Origin: DASXZH01 sp036502005
GTDB lineage: Bacteria > Armatimonadota > Fimbriimonadia > Fimbriimonadales > Fimbriimonadaceae
Assembly (NCBI GenBank): GCA_036502005.1
Contig: DASXZH010000078.1
Span: 102,247-166,246, forward strand
Length of the DNA: 64,000 nucleotides
Reading direction: 5' to 3'
In this document: in pieces, positions 26,660 to 36,058 of the stretch
How positions within the stretch are numbered: the first letter of the stretch is position 1
How the letters are laid out: each line of letters opens with the position of its first letter
Program-made: the position numbers and the translations under genes
Notes under the pieces: generated by a model
Seen by the model: the letters and a program-made list of their open reading frames with translations, nothing else
What the model was told of the DNA's origin: nothing
The model's database searches: none

Positions 26660-28501
26660 TTAGTGGTAAGCGCGCGATTCGCCATAGAGGCCCATGGTTG
26701 GCCGCACCGTGATGGTGGCCGGATAACTGCCGCCAGAAAGCGGGCATGTCAGGACTGTTATGGATTTGGACTCGCCTGGATCAAGGTGGAGCTTAGTAAT
26801 AAGCGCCTCTTCCTTAGGCTGCAGCAACCGCGTCCTTACGAGGGTTCCGTCGACAACGAATAGCCCTCCGGAATAGCCCGCGCTGGATTCGAAAACGACC
26901 TCGATCTCGGCCGGCACGGACGTCGGATTCTCCATCTGAGCATGAATTGTGTAGACCACTCCAAAGTTGCCGTCCAGTGACTGCAAGCTGTCCGCGCTCT
27001 TGAGGGGCTTCAAACCAATGGAGGCAAACCCGAATTTGCCGCCGACCTTATACACCACGTTTTGAGTTCGAAAAGGCGAAGGATAGACTTCCTTGGACAT
27101 GGAAGCCTCGTTATCGGATGCCTTGACGGGCTGGGGTCCTATTACCCGCCAGGGGGTCGAAGTTCCGTAGGCCAACTCGTCAGAGGGATCGATTGATTCC
27201 GTGTTCACCGCATCCGTTCTCACTAAAAGCTGTTTTGGGCCGCCGCCAAGCAGACGAAGATAGCAGAGACCGCTTACCGTTTCGCCGGTGAGCAGCTTTC
27301 TTAGGGAAAGCGGCAACTCCGAGTTGGCTGGAATTGTAACTATTTCTCCGGAGAAACTTATCCAATTCCGTAGGAACTGATCTCCGGCCCTATAGCCCGC
27401 CAAGACAGGATTTCGATTGGGAGGACTATCTCCGGGGATCACAAGCAGCCTGGCTGGCTGCGAAGAATTGTTGATGACACGGACGGACACGTCCAGCGGT
27501 CCATCGGTTTTATTGAAATGATGGTAAAGGAGTCGGGCCGGACTATCGACTTCTAACTCGGCCGCGAACAGGTTCCCCACCTTGCAGATGTCTTCCGGGT
27601 AGTTGCTATACCAAAGCTGGCTCTCGTGCTTGCCTGCTAGCGGGACGTTATGGACTTGAATCGTAACGTTGCCTTCAGATGGAAAAGAATCGGGTGCGGC
27701 CACATGAACCGGAATCTGGAAAGTCTCCGTGCCTTCAAAAGCGACACCCGTAACGGTGGGCATCGTATATTGCAGTTCTGCCCCAGGTTGGCACATCACC
27801 CTCGTTCGAATGGCGCCTTCTACCGCGCCTGCCACTGTTTCCTGCGTGGTGGGATCACCGGTAAGCTCAACGTCCAGGGTCTGCGGCAAAACGGCCGCCA
27901 AGGGCTGAACCAAGATTCGAAGCGTTTTTGTGGTGGTAGGGCCCGTTAGGGTCACCGTTGATTCGCCTACTGCGATGGCCCTCACGTACAGCACGTCCTG
28001 TTTGTGAAAAATTGCCGCAACCGTTGGGTCGGAGTTCGAAACTGTCGCTGCTGCCACTTCACTGCCGAGGGTAGCCACTTCAGCCTTGGCTCCAGCTTGC
28101 AGTTTAACCTCGGATTTGCCAAGCTGAATGGGAGGTAGTGCGAGAGCGCCGCGGATATTCGTCAGCCACGAACTGGCCAAGCCTTCAACACTTTGCCCCT
28201 GCGCGGAAGCCTCGCCATCCTCGACGGTGAGGACGATGAAATCACCGGACATGATCTTTACGAATCCGTCTTCAACTTTTAAGGACAAAGGCGATTGCGC
28301 GTCAAGCTTTGAAATACGCGCCGAGATATTCGCTGCTTTCTTGCTGAGCGAATCGGAGTTACCGTACTTGAGGGTTAAAACAAGCTCTTCATTAACATAG
28401 ACCCTGTCCCCTCGCGCGTTGGCGGACGAGGCGATAGCGCTGGATACCAGTGCTCCTCCAAGGATGACAGCGACTATGATTCTTGAGAGACCCTTAGACA
28501 C
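26660..28501 (-). CDS. Exported protein with pilus-secretin-type N-terminal domain and Ig-like regions
   Basis: 613 residues with a signal peptide (MSKGLSRIIVAVILGGALVSSAIA). Residues about 130-200 (VKLQAGAKAEVA, SNSDPTVAAI, YVRAIAVGESTVTL) resemble the BIG2-like domain found at the N-terminus of Flp-pilus secretins and assembly proteins, but no secretin domain follows. The rest is beta-rich with Pro-rich linkers (LVIPGDSPPNRNP). It is probably periplasmic or surface-exposed. Function unknown. Confidence 0.65.
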   Translation of the reverse strand: MSKGLSRIIVAVILGGALVSSAIASSANARGDRVYVNEELVLTLKYGNSDSLSKKAANISARISKLDAQSPLSLKVEDGFVKIMSGDFIVLTVEDGEASAQGQSVEGLASSWLTNIRGALALPPIQLGKSEVKLQAGAKAEVATLGSEVAAATVSNSDPTVAAIFHKQDVLYVRAIAVGESTVTLTGPTTTKTLRILVQPLAAVLPQTLDVELTGDPTTQETVAGAVEGAIRTRVMCQPGAELQYTMPTVTGVAFEGTETFQIPVHVAAPDSFPSEGNVTIQVHNVPLAGKHESQLWYSNYPEDICKVGNLFAAELEVDSPARLLYHHFNKTDGPLDVSVRVINNSSQPARLLVIPGDSPPNRNPVLAGYRAGDQFLRNWISFSGEIVTIPANSELPLSLRKLLTGETVSGLCYLRLLGGGPKQLLVRTDAVNTESIDPSDELAYGTSTPWRVIGPQPVKASDNEASMSKEVYPSPFRTQNVVYKVGGKFGFASIGLKPLKSADSLQSLDGNFGVVYTIHAQMENPTSVPAEIEVVFESSAGYSGGLFVVDGTLVRTRLLQPKEEALITKLHLDPGESKSITVLTCPLSGGSYPATITVRPTMGLYGESRAYH

Positions 28502-28905
28502 GAACCGCTCAGATTACCCCTAGTAATTTTGCAATATTGTATCCCGCCTCGGCGAGATTGACCTTGCAGATTCAGAAATTGAGCCAATCAGAACAAAGTT
28601 AAGGCTCCCGCAGGATTCTCCATAAATAAATGCGGAGTTTCTAGCACATTTGCCTGCCTATCGCCTCATATAGCGTCATTCGGGTTTACAAAGAGGACCA
28701 AATCGAACCAAACACCTATATTTGCTTTCAATGGATAGGCCCGACTTGGAGTTATTACGCTACCGTGGTTTCCAACGGAAGTGCCTTTGACTCATTTTGA
28801 TACAATTGAATAGACCAAAAGATACAAAACATTTGGTCTCTGGCACGGTTGGTGTTATAGTGTATTGAGGGAACAGCGGACTTCGAATTCTCTCTAAGAA
28901 CTAGC
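28502..28905. other. Regulatory intergenic region
   Basis: 404 bp between divergently oriented genes. Apart from the operator and promoter listed next, it contains extra ACCAAA half-sites: GACCAAA at 28696-28702 and GAACCAAA at 28705-28712. No coding potential is seen. Confidence 0.5.
28812..28861 (+). promoter_or_regulatory. Operator palindrome overlapping a promoter
   Basis: AGACCAAA (28812-28819) and TTTGGTCT (28832-28839) are perfect 8-bp arms with a 12-bp spacer. TTGGTC at 28833-28838 can act as a -35, 17 bp before TATAGT at 28856-28861. An operator overlapping the -35, 45 bp before the regulator gene at 28906, suggests autoregulation. Confidence 0.6.
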
Positions 28906-30087
28906 ATGGGTAAGGACCACTCTGCAAAGAGCACAACAAAAGATTCGCCCATCGTCACATCGGTGGTGTCACGGATTTTGGCGATGATACGTGAGGGTTC
29001 TTTGGCTGTTGATTGCGCTTTGCCCAGCGAGCGAGAACTGTCGGAAAGGTTTTCGACCAGCCGCGGCGTCATTCGAGCGGCCATAAGGGATTTATCGATC
29101 TCCGGCGTCTTAGAAACGAAATCCCGCTGTCGCCCCGTCGTTGTTGGTAACGGTGCTCCGGCCCGCACGAATGGCTCAAGCAAGCGTCATATTGGTATTT
29201 GGCTCTGGCCGAACACAAGCGATTATGCCGCGTCTTCTATTCTCAAGGGCATTCAGAGTGCCGGACTAGGAATTGACGTGAGACTGATGATTGCGAGCGC
29301 GATAGATAGCGATTGGAGTTCGATCTTCGACGCAGAAGCACGGTTCCTCGAGTCCATTGCGGATGAGCCGGTTGGCGCGGGATTGATCACTTGGTATTTG
29401 GGAGGTGAGAGAAACTTGCCATCCCTCCTTAAACTCCGCCAAGCCGGCGTTCCAATGGTCTTTTTGGATCGGCTTCCACCCGAGGAGCTTTCTGCCGATT
29501 TCGTTGGGACAGATAACGAGGGATGCGCCCGCAAAGCAGTTCAGCATTTGATTGATCTCGGTCATCGCAAAATCGCTTTGATCAGTAACATAGATGCCGC
29601 ATCGAGCGTAAAGGATCGTGAATCGGGTTACAAGCGTGCTCTCCGCGATGCCGGGATCTCCTTCAACGAGGATTACATTCAGCGGGATCAGGTGGACACC
29701 CCCGAAGGCGTCGAAGCCGCCCTTGACACACTTTTTGGCTTGCAAGAGCCACCTACTGCCATTTTCGCCGTTAACGATCATATCGCCTTGCAGATATATG
29801 AAGCTCTCCAGAGCAGAAAAATCTCAGTGCCGAATCATGTATCAGTCGTCGGTTTCGATGGCCTTCTTAGGTGGGTGCCCGGAGGCGGGTACCTTACGAC
29901 CTTCCAACAGGATTTCCAGCGGATGGGGCAACTCGCCGCGGAAATCATGATTCAGAGACTGGACAATGGTGCGCCGAAAGCCTACAAACACGTGCTTCTC
30001 GATGCTCCCTTTACGGACCGAGGATCAACCGCCCAGCCGAAATCTATCATTAGCAATTCAAACATGCCTTCAATGGAGAACATCTAA
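28906..30087 (+). CDS. GntR/LacI hybrid transcriptional regulator (AraR-like)
   Basis: 393 residues. A GntR-type winged helix-turn-helix lies at residues about 15-85 (LPSERELSERFSTSRGVIRAAIRDLSISGVLE). A LacI-type sugar-sensing domain follows from about residue 95 (HIGIWLWPNT, VFLDRLPPEE, FVGTDNEGCARKAVQHLIDLGHRKIALI, TAIFAVNDHIAL, SVVGFDG). This GntR-LacI combination is that of AraR, which loosens from its operator on binding a sugar. Prepilin and lipoprotein genes follow at 2 bp and 0 bp, so all three should be one operon controlled by the operator at 28812-28839. The sugar is unknown. Confidence 0.88.
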   Translation: MGKDHSAKSTTKDSPIVTSVVSRILAMIREGSLAVDCALPSERELSERFSTSRGVIRAAIRDLSISGVLETKSRCRPVVVGNGAPARTNGSSKRHIGIWLWPNTSDYAASSILKGIQSAGLGIDVRLMIASAIDSDWSSIFDAEARFLESIADEPVGAGLITWYLGGERNLPSLLKLRQAGVPMVFLDRLPPEELSADFVGTDNEGCARKAVQHLIDLGHRKIALISNIDAASSVKDRESGYKRALRDAGISFNEDYIQRDQVDTPEGVEAALDTLFGLQEPPTAIFAVNDHIALQIYEALQSRKISVPNHVSVVGFDGLLRWVPGGGYLTTFQQDFQRMGQLAAEIMIQRLDNGAPKAYKHVLLDAPFTDRGSTAQPKSIISNSNMPSMENI

Positions 30088-30089
30088 CA

Positions 30090-31073
30090 ATGAATAATCA
30101 TAAAAATCGCGCCTTTACGCTCATAGAACTTCTAGTCGTAATCGCAATCATCGCAATCCTTGCGGCGATCCTCTTCCCCGTCTTCGCACAGGCGAAGGCT
30201 GCTGCCAAGCAGTCGGCTTGCCTTAGCAACGTGAAGCAGATCACCCTCGGCGGAATCATGTATTCCAACGACTATGACGATCAGATCCTGCCCTCTTACG
30301 CGCTGACTCCTTCCTCATGGGAAGCGCCGGCTGTGGCGCTGAACGAGCCGTTGAGCTTCTGGTGTGACATGGTTCAGCCATACATCAAGAGCGGCCAAGT
30401 CTCAAATGCACAACTCGGCCAGTCAACCGGTACGGGCATCATGGGCGATCCAGGCGGCAGCGTTGCTGCTTTCAACAAGAGCACCGTTTATCCTGGCTAT
30501 GACTACGGCGGAAGGGCGGGATACACCGTTCTGGCCGACTACTCTTATGCTATCACCGGTTTGGGTGGGCTTCACGACTATGCAAACTGGCTCTACGATG
30601 CAGGCTTTGGCAGCTACGCAGGCCACAACAGCACATGTCCCGGAACCGACACACAAGCAGCGTGGAACCACGGCTATACAAATGGCGATGCCGGTACGCC
30701 AGATAACCCCTGCATGAACCCTCCTGGAAACGGTCCTGGATTCCCTGGGACTTATCAGAGCCACGAGGGTGCCATCGACTATGACTTCCAAGGAACGTTC
30801 GCTACGAACAACTCGACGACATCGGTCGCCCGACCGTCTGAGACGGTCATCGCTTGCGATGGTCCGACGGTAGTTGGCATCGATCCGGCTAACGGTATTC
30901 CGAAGTTCACCCTGTATATGTGGCCAGGCGGAGGAGATGCCGTTCACAACAACGGAGGCAACTATGGCTTCGTTGATGGACACGCAAAACGAATCACGCT
31001 TAACCCGCTCGACTATGTTCAGAAGAGCGCTGCAGGCTACTACATCATGACGTACTTCACGATGAGCGAGTAA
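30090..31073 (+). CDS. Type IV prepilin-like protein (DUF1559 / H-X9-DG type)
   Basis: 327 residues. The N-terminus is a prepilin leader and hydrophobic helix (RAFTLIELLVVIAIIAIL, Glu+5 present), followed by the KAAAKQSACLSNVKQITLG segment common in this family. Near the C-terminus, HNNGGNYGFVDGHAKR is the H-X9-DG-like motif. Such pseudopilins are abundant in planctomycetes, verrucomicrobia and armatimonads and are thought to be surface or secretion-system components. The middle is Gly/Tyr/Asn-rich, with CPG and CMNP motifs. It is the second gene of the regulator operon. Confidence 0.9.
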   Translation: MNNHKNRAFTLIELLVVIAIIAILAAILFPVFAQAKAAAKQSACLSNVKQITLGGIMYSNDYDDQILPSYALTPSSWEAPAVALNEPLSFWCDMVQPYIKSGQVSNAQLGQSTGTGIMGDPGGSVAAFNKSTVYPGYDYGGRAGYTVLADYSYAITGLGGLHDYANWLYDAGFGSYAGHNSTCPGTDTQAAWNHGYTNGDAGTPDNPCMNPPGNGPGFPGTYQSHEGAIDYDFQGTFATNNSTTSVARPSETVIACDGPTVVGIDPANGIPKFTLYMWPGGGDAVHNNGGNYGFVDGHAKRITLNPLDYVQKSAAGYYIMTYFTMSE

Positions 31074-31298
31074 ATGAATCAAAAAAACTTTGGATCTTTG
31101 AGAATGATCACGTTTCTGACGGCATTAGCTTTGTCAGGAGCGATGATATCGGGCTGCAGTGGCGCCGGCGATGCAAATCCCACGAACACTGGGAAAAGCA
31201 CATACAACAACAAGGGTACTTCGGCAGCCGACAAAATCGGGGCATTGCGAATGAAAAGACGCTTGATGTCCGGCGGTCCAAAGCCTGATTCACAATAG
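31074..31298 (+). CDS. Small lipoprotein
   Basis: 74 residues. Its ATG directly follows the TAA of the prepilin gene, which implies translational coupling. Signal with lipobox ALSGAMISGC (Cys near residue 28), then a short Thr/Asn/Lys-rich tail. Small lipoproteins next to H-X9-DG prepilins are common in this type of genome; function unknown. Confidence 0.7.
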   Translation: MNQKNFGSLRMITFLTALALSGAMISGCSGAGDANPTNTGKSTYNNKGTSAADKIGALRMKRRLMSGGPKPDSQ

Positions 31299-31323
31299 GC
31301 CTGCGGACAAATAACGTGGCAAG

Positions 31324-31358
31324 TGGCCGGTATTCGTTAGGATACCGGCCATTATTCT
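31324..31358 (+). terminator. Rho-independent terminator of the regulator-prepilin operon
   Basis: TGGCCGGTAT (31324-31333) pairs perfectly with ATACCGGCCA (31342-31351) around an 8-nt loop and is followed by TTATTCTATTT. It stands 26 bp after the lipoprotein stop. The convergent TPR-sulfotransferase gene ends at 31357, so the terminator may serve both. Confidence 0.8.
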
Positions 31359-33201
31359 ATTTCAGATTCTTTATCGGCCCCAGCCAAGGTTCGAAGTGGC
31401 GCCAGCGTTCGACCGATGTTTGATAGACCTTCTGACGCGCTTGCCAGTTACTTGGTGTGCTAACGTTCCTTTTGTTTTGTTCAGGCGCCAGGCAGGAAGC
31501 GTCCCAATCCAGGTTACAAAACTCTAGAAGCCGTTTCGTTGCGTGCTTCTGATCATTAACTGTGCTCTCATATGAGACATCTAGCAGGGTGTTTGGGGGA
31601 AGCACCGTTCTCCAGTGCGCCATTAAACGCTGATATTGCTCTACGTACGAAACAATATTCTCCCGACTTTGAGTGAAAGGCGGCCGGACGCGGTATGGGG
31701 TCATGTAAAGGGAGATAGCGTTATCAAGTTGATTCCGCTGGCAGTGGATGAATTTCGCTTTGGGGAAAAGTGTGTAAAGAAAGCCCAAAAACAAGAAGTT
31801 ATCGGGTCGCTTGTCAGTGACATAGTGAGCTTCGGGCCCGTGCACGCGCAGCCGTTTTTCATATTCTTGGGCCAAGGCGAGGACTTCTTTCTCCTCCTCG
31901 GCAAGAGAAACTATCTTACATTCCGAGTCCACATCGGACCAAAAGGGCTGTTCGCCCGCGGCTGCCACTTGTGGATGGCGTGAGAGGATCTGTTCTGTCA
32001 GGGTCGTTCCGGATCTAGGCAGCCCGATTATGAAGATAGGAGTCGTGGAACTTGACCCCCATTTCTCATGCTTTAAAGAATAGCCCGTGGTAAAGGTCTC
32101 GATGATCGACCCAACATATTCCTCAAAAGCGTCAGCGTCAAAACTGTTGCGGCCATGCCCCCGTTCAATTTCTAAACGAGTGGCTTCATCTATTTCATTG
32201 ATGGCTTGCTCGTAGTTTCCCAAATCATCGTAAGCTTTTCCTAGGGCTGTGTGCAAGAGGACTCTATCTTTGATATCCACAGAGCCAGCGTTTTTAAGGG
32301 ATGCGACCCTTTCGATGAGATATTGTTGCCCGGGCCCTACCTTTGAATTTGAGAACAGCCCCAAATATGAACCACCTTGGTCCGGCTTTAGCTCGATAGA
32401 ACGAAGGAACGTCTGTTCCGCCTGTTGAAACTTTCCCAATTCCTGTAACCGGAGGCCAAGTTGATAATGTGCTTCGGCCGATTGAGGATCCTCCGAGAGC
32501 GCCTTCTCAATTAGCTGAAGGGATGCCTCACTCTCTCCCGACATAGCTCTCGCATCGGCGAGCCTCAGCATGCGAATCGGAGAACTTGGCGTTAAGCTAA
32601 GAGCTTTCTCAAAATTCTCGATTGCCGATCTCCGGTTTCTGAGGGCAGAATAGACCGAAGCAAGGCCATCGAATGCCTCGGCTAACGCTGGGGCTAATTC
32701 TGTGGCGCGTCGGTAGCTGGCCAAAGCCGATTCATAGTCGTTGAGTTTTTGTTGAACGGATCCTAAATTGAGATAAATCGCGGCCGCCCCAGGGTTTAGC
32801 CGAATCGCATGGTTAAAGAATTCAATGGCTTCGTCATAATTCTCTTGTGCTGCTTCGCAGAGGCCTATCGTATTGAATGCGTTCGCATACTTCGGGGCAA
32901 CTTCAATCGCTCTTCTTGCCAACTCAATGGCTTCCGTCAGTTTGCCCTCATTTCTGCGAATGTTCGCCAGAGCGCATAAGGAAGGGGGATGATTGGGGGC
33001 TATCGCCAATGTCCGACGCAAGAACTCAAAATGAGACCTCAAATCTCCCTTGGCTAGAGAAAGCATGCCCATGAGGTGCAAAGCTTGAATATTTCGAGGT
33101 TCTTCGCCGAGAACCTTCGATGCTAAGTCACTTGCTTGTGCGAGGTCCGACCTTTCATATGCTTCAAAAGCCAGGGCCAACGGGGAAAGCGATTGACTCA
33201 T
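31357..33201 (-). CDS. TPR-sulfotransferase, copy A-minus
   Basis: 614 residues. About ten TPRs (residues 5-340, for example LTEAIELARRAIEVAPKYANAF and NYDEAIEFFNHAIRLNPGAA) precede a sulfotransferase domain (about 370-610). The PAPS 5'-phosphosulfate loop is FIIGLPRSGTTLTEQILSRH and the 3'-phosphate site is around HCQRNQLDNAISLY. Such proteins transfer sulfate from PAPS to a protein tyrosine, sugar or small molecule; the TPRs may bind the acceptor. It is divergent from copy A-plus with 103 bp between, and a paralog of the TPR-only gene at 35247. Confidence 0.9.
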   Translation of the reverse strand: MSQSLSPLALAFEAYERSDLAQASDLASKVLGEEPRNIQALHLMGMLSLAKGDLRSHFEFLRRTLAIAPNHPPSLCALANIRRNEGKLTEAIELARRAIEVAPKYANAFNTIGLCEAAQENYDEAIEFFNHAIRLNPGAAAIYLNLGSVQQKLNDYESALASYRRATELAPALAEAFDGLASVYSALRNRRSAIENFEKALSLTPSSPIRMLRLADARAMSGESEASLQLIEKALSEDPQSAEAHYQLGLRLQELGKFQQAEQTFLRSIELKPDQGGSYLGLFSNSKVGPGQQYLIERVASLKNAGSVDIKDRVLLHTALGKAYDDLGNYEQAINEIDEATRLEIERGHGRNSFDADAFEEYVGSIIETFTTGYSLKHEKWGSSSTTPIFIIGLPRSGTTLTEQILSRHPQVAAAGEQPFWSDVDSECKIVSLAEEEKEVLALAQEYEKRLRVHGPEAHYVTDKRPDNFLFLGFLYTLFPKAKFIHCQRNQLDNAISLYMTPYRVRPPFTQSRENIVSYVEQYQRLMAHWRTVLPPNTLLDVSYESTVNDQKHATKRLLEFCNLDWDASCLAPEQNKRNVSTPSNWQARQKVYQTSVERWRHFEPWLGPIKNLK

Positions 33202-33207
33202 CGATTT

Positions 33208-33223
33208 ATCAATTGGACAGCTT
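33208..33223. repeat. Shared upstream motif of divergent pair A
   Basis: ATCAATTGGACAGCTT here corresponds to ATCAATAGGACAACTT at 35957-35972, in the same place relative to the minus-strand start of pair B (2 mismatches in 16). A TATATT hexamer further on (33281-33286) matches TACATA in pair B. This marks a duplicated promoter region. Confidence 0.55.
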
Positions 33224-33304
33224 TACGCTGCATTTCGTGCCCAGCATGCGACAAGTTCCGCAGTACATCCTGTAAACAGGCTATATTATTGCTTAGGAAA
33301 ACTT

Positions 33305-35167
33305 ATGGGGCCAAACATCCTCGCCCAACTTAACCTTGCGAGAGACGATTTTAGAAATAATAGGTTGGAAGAGGCAGAAGAAAAGCTCCGCCAAACCTTA
33401 AGTCTGGACCCAAACAATCCGTACGCTCTCACCTTATTGGCCGGTATCCGTTTTCGCAGCCAACGATCGGATGAAGCGGCAGAAATCGCAGAAGGCGTAA
33501 TCCGTGCAAATGGCACGCATTTAGATGCAGTCGGCTTGCTTGCCGTAATCCGGAAAGGGCAGGGCCGCTTCAAAGAAGCGGGCGATCTCTTTCAAAACCT
33601 CGTATCGCTCGGCCAGGAATCCGTCGATCTTCTTACGCAGTTGGGACTTTGCAGGATGGAATCGGGCGACTACATCGACGCCGGAATTGCCTTCAAGAGG
33701 GTCGTCGAATTGGACCGCAATCGCGCGGAAAGCTACTATAACCTGGGTCGGGCTCTCAAAATGGCCGGATCGAGTTTTGAGACTTTTGCAACGTTTAAGA
33801 GAGCGATTCAGCTTAATCCGCAGAATCACGACAGCTACGTTCAACTTTGGGAAGCAATGCGCCTTCTATTGAACTGGGAAGAAGGATTACCTTTAATGGA
33901 GCAAGGCTTGCGATTGAACCCAGATTCTCCAATTATGAAAGTGATGCTGGCCGTCACTTTTGGCAAAGTTGGGAGAAAGGAGGAAGCGGAGCGATTGTTT
34001 AAAGCCGCTGCTTGGGCAGATTTCAACTCGGCCCTTCCCTACGCCCATTTCTTGCAGGAGGAAGGGAGATTTGATGAGTCCATCCCCATCCTTGAGGCGG
34101 CTATTAAGCTTAGTCCGATACAGGGCCAAGCCTACTTTAACCTGGCGATGGCAAAGCACTATGAATATGGCGGAGACAGCTTCAACGAAATATTGCCAAA
34201 ACTGGTAGAGGAAGAATCGCTCGATACGGAGCAAAGAATGTATTTGCATTACGCGCTGGCGAAAAGCCTCGACCAGGCCAAGAACTTTGAACAGGCCATG
34301 AAGCAATACGATTTAGCTAATGCAAAGGCATATAGCTTATACATTTCTGACATCGAGCAGCCCCAGACGTCAGCCATGGATGCATTGCAGCAGATTTACA
34401 TACGCGAGCTGTTTGAGCGATCAACTGATCTCGGATCAAAAAGCCACACACCGATTTTTATCGTTGGAATGATCCGTACAGGCACAACATTATTGGACCA
34501 AATACTTTCCAGCCATCACTCCATTTCTTCGGCGGGCGAGCAGCCGTTTTGGCAAATCGCGGCCGGGCGATTTAATAATAAGTGGCTAAACGAAGAGCCT
34601 TCCGAGCGCGATATTAAAGATCTTGAGCATGCCTATTTAGCGGCGATAAGGGATGCAGCGGGAAGTTTCAGCCGGATCACTGATAAAATGCCCACGAATT
34701 TTTGGCACATCGGCATGATGTCGCTTGTTTTTCCGAGAGCGAAGTTCATTCACACACGTCGCAACCCGATGGATACGGTCCTTTCAATCTACACGACCTA
34801 TCTTGGAAGGGGTACACAATTTGCGTACGATCAGGGGAATATCGTGGCCTACTACGAGGCTTACCTGCAAGTGATGGAGTTTTGGCGCTCCGTGATCCCT
34901 AAAGATCGCATGATTGAAATCGATTACGAACAACTTGTTACGGACAAGGAGACCATGATAAGGCAACTTCTCGACTTTGTTGACCTGGAATTTGATCCAT
35001 CGTGTTTAGAGCATGACCGTAGCGAGTCCCATGTAAGCACTCCGAGCCTGTATACGGCGAGGCAAGCTGTGAACGCTGCCTCGGTTGAAAGGTGGCGAAA
35101 GTATGAACCCTGGCTTGGGAAGTTGTTGGCGTTGAAAGACGTTAGCCACCCGCCGAAATTAGCTTGA
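33305..35167 (+). CDS. TPR-sulfotransferase, copy A-plus
   Basis: 620 residues. TPRs cover residues about 5-345 (NRLEEAEEKLRQTLSLDPNN, RFDESIPILEAAIKLSP). The sulfotransferase domain (about 380-615) has PAPS loop FIVGMIRTGTTLLDQILSSH and 3'-phosphate site HTRRNPMDTVLSIYTTY, with the family's C-terminal SHVSTPSLYTARQAV stretch. AGGAAAA lies 5 bp upstream of the ATG. The closest relative in the window is the plus-strand gene at 36059. It is convergent with the TPR-only gene, 80 bp away, and a CTTTGCG-type repeat lies between them. Confidence 0.9.
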   Translation: MGPNILAQLNLARDDFRNNRLEEAEEKLRQTLSLDPNNPYALTLLAGIRFRSQRSDEAAEIAEGVIRANGTHLDAVGLLAVIRKGQGRFKEAGDLFQNLVSLGQESVDLLTQLGLCRMESGDYIDAGIAFKRVVELDRNRAESYYNLGRALKMAGSSFETFATFKRAIQLNPQNHDSYVQLWEAMRLLLNWEEGLPLMEQGLRLNPDSPIMKVMLAVTFGKVGRKEEAERLFKAAAWADFNSALPYAHFLQEEGRFDESIPILEAAIKLSPIQGQAYFNLAMAKHYEYGGDSFNEILPKLVEEESLDTEQRMYLHYALAKSLDQAKNFEQAMKQYDLANAKAYSLYISDIEQPQTSAMDALQQIYIRELFERSTDLGSKSHTPIFIVGMIRTGTTLLDQILSSHHSISSAGEQPFWQIAAGRFNNKWLNEEPSERDIKDLEHAYLAAIRDAAGSFSRITDKMPTNFWHIGMMSLVFPRAKFIHTRRNPMDTVLSIYTTYLGRGTQFAYDQGNIVAYYEAYLQVMEFWRSVIPKDRMIEIDYEQLVTDKETMIRQLLDFVDLEFDPSCLEHDRSESHVSTPSLYTARQAVNAASVERWRKYEPWLGKLLALKDVSHPPKLA

Positions 35168-35202
35168 GTCGTTCGCGCTGCTTCTTAGCCCTCTTCTTAT
35201 TA

Positions 35203-35227
35203 CTTTGCGTGCTTGGCGTCTTTGCGT
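35203..35227. repeat. CTTTGCG-type short repeat between convergent genes
   Basis: CTTTGCGTGCTTGGCG and CTTTGCGT units; reverse-oriented relative of the tract at 18931-18956. It lies 36 bp past the stop of copy A-plus. Confidence 0.45.
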
Positions 35228-35246
35228 AAAATTCAATCCGCCCCGT

Positions 35247-35957
35247 TTAATCATCGCCATTCCCAGTTCCGAACTCGACCTTTGACGCTTGCGCATCCGC
35301 AAGCTGTTGTTGTCTCCTTTCATTTTCCGGAGTCAACGAAAGAGCCTTTGCAAAGTTCCCAATCGCTTCGTCTAGCTTGTTTTGCTGGGTAAAGAATCTT
35401 CCTAGAGCGTCATAGACTTCTGGGTAATCCGGAGAAAGTTCTTCTCCCTTGCGAAGGGCCTCAAGGGCTTCGTCCCACTGGCCAAGATTTTGAAGGGCTT
35501 TGCCAAGGTTTACGTAAAGAGGCCCGATTTGGGGGTCCAACCGGATCGCATAACTAAAACACTCGGCTGCCTCTTCGTAATTTTCCAGGATGAGTTGGCA
35601 TAGTCCAAGAGTGTTGTACGCATGAGTGTATTCTGGAGCTACGTGGATCGCTCGCCGCGCGAGTTCGGATGCCTCGGTCAACCGCCCCTCACTTCGCCTA
35701 ATAAGTGCCGCCGCGACCAGCGAAGGCGGGTGATTGGGCGCAATATTCAATATCCTTTGAACAAAATTGGTGTGGACCTTGTATTGGCCACTCGAGAGTG
35801 CGACCACGCTCATCAACTGCAGCGCCCGAATGTTGCGAGGCTCTGCTAGGACGACCTCAGTTCCGAGATCTCTTGCAGTTTGCAAATCTCCGGCCCGAAG
35901 AGCTTCGTAAGCGAGAGCTAAGGGCGATGGCTGGGCTGGTTCACTCATCTTTTTCAA
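35247..35957 (-). CDS. TPR protein, truncated paralog of copy A-minus (pair B-minus)
   Basis: 236 residues. It aligns along its whole length with the N-terminal part of the 31357-33201 protein (SPLALAYEALRAGDLQTARDL versus SPLALAFEAYERSDLAQASDL; IAPNHPPSL, AIRLDP and ALSLTP shared). It stops after LADAQASKVEFGTGNGDD, where the paralog reads LADARAMSGESEASL. The remaining TPRs and the whole sulfotransferase domain are missing. The frame is clean, so it may work as a TPR-only adaptor, or it may be a stable truncation. Divergent from copy B-plus (101 bp). Confidence 0.8.
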   Translation of the reverse strand: MKKMSEPAQPSPLALAYEALRAGDLQTARDLGTEVVLAEPRNIRALQLMSVVALSSGQYKVHTNFVQRILNIAPNHPPSLVAAALIRRSEGRLTEASELARRAIHVAPEYTHAYNTLGLCQLILENYEEAAECFSYAIRLDPQIGPLYVNLGKALQNLGQWDEALEALRKGEELSPDYPEVYDALGRFFTQQNKLDEAIGNFAKALSLTPENERRQQQLADAQASKVEFGTGNGDD

Positions 35958-36058
35958 TCAATAGGACAACTTAAAGCCTTGTTAAGTACCATCCACTCAG
36001 CCAATGGCTGGAAAACGGCTACATACTTGAAGATCGGAACCCTTCTTTGAGAGCACAA

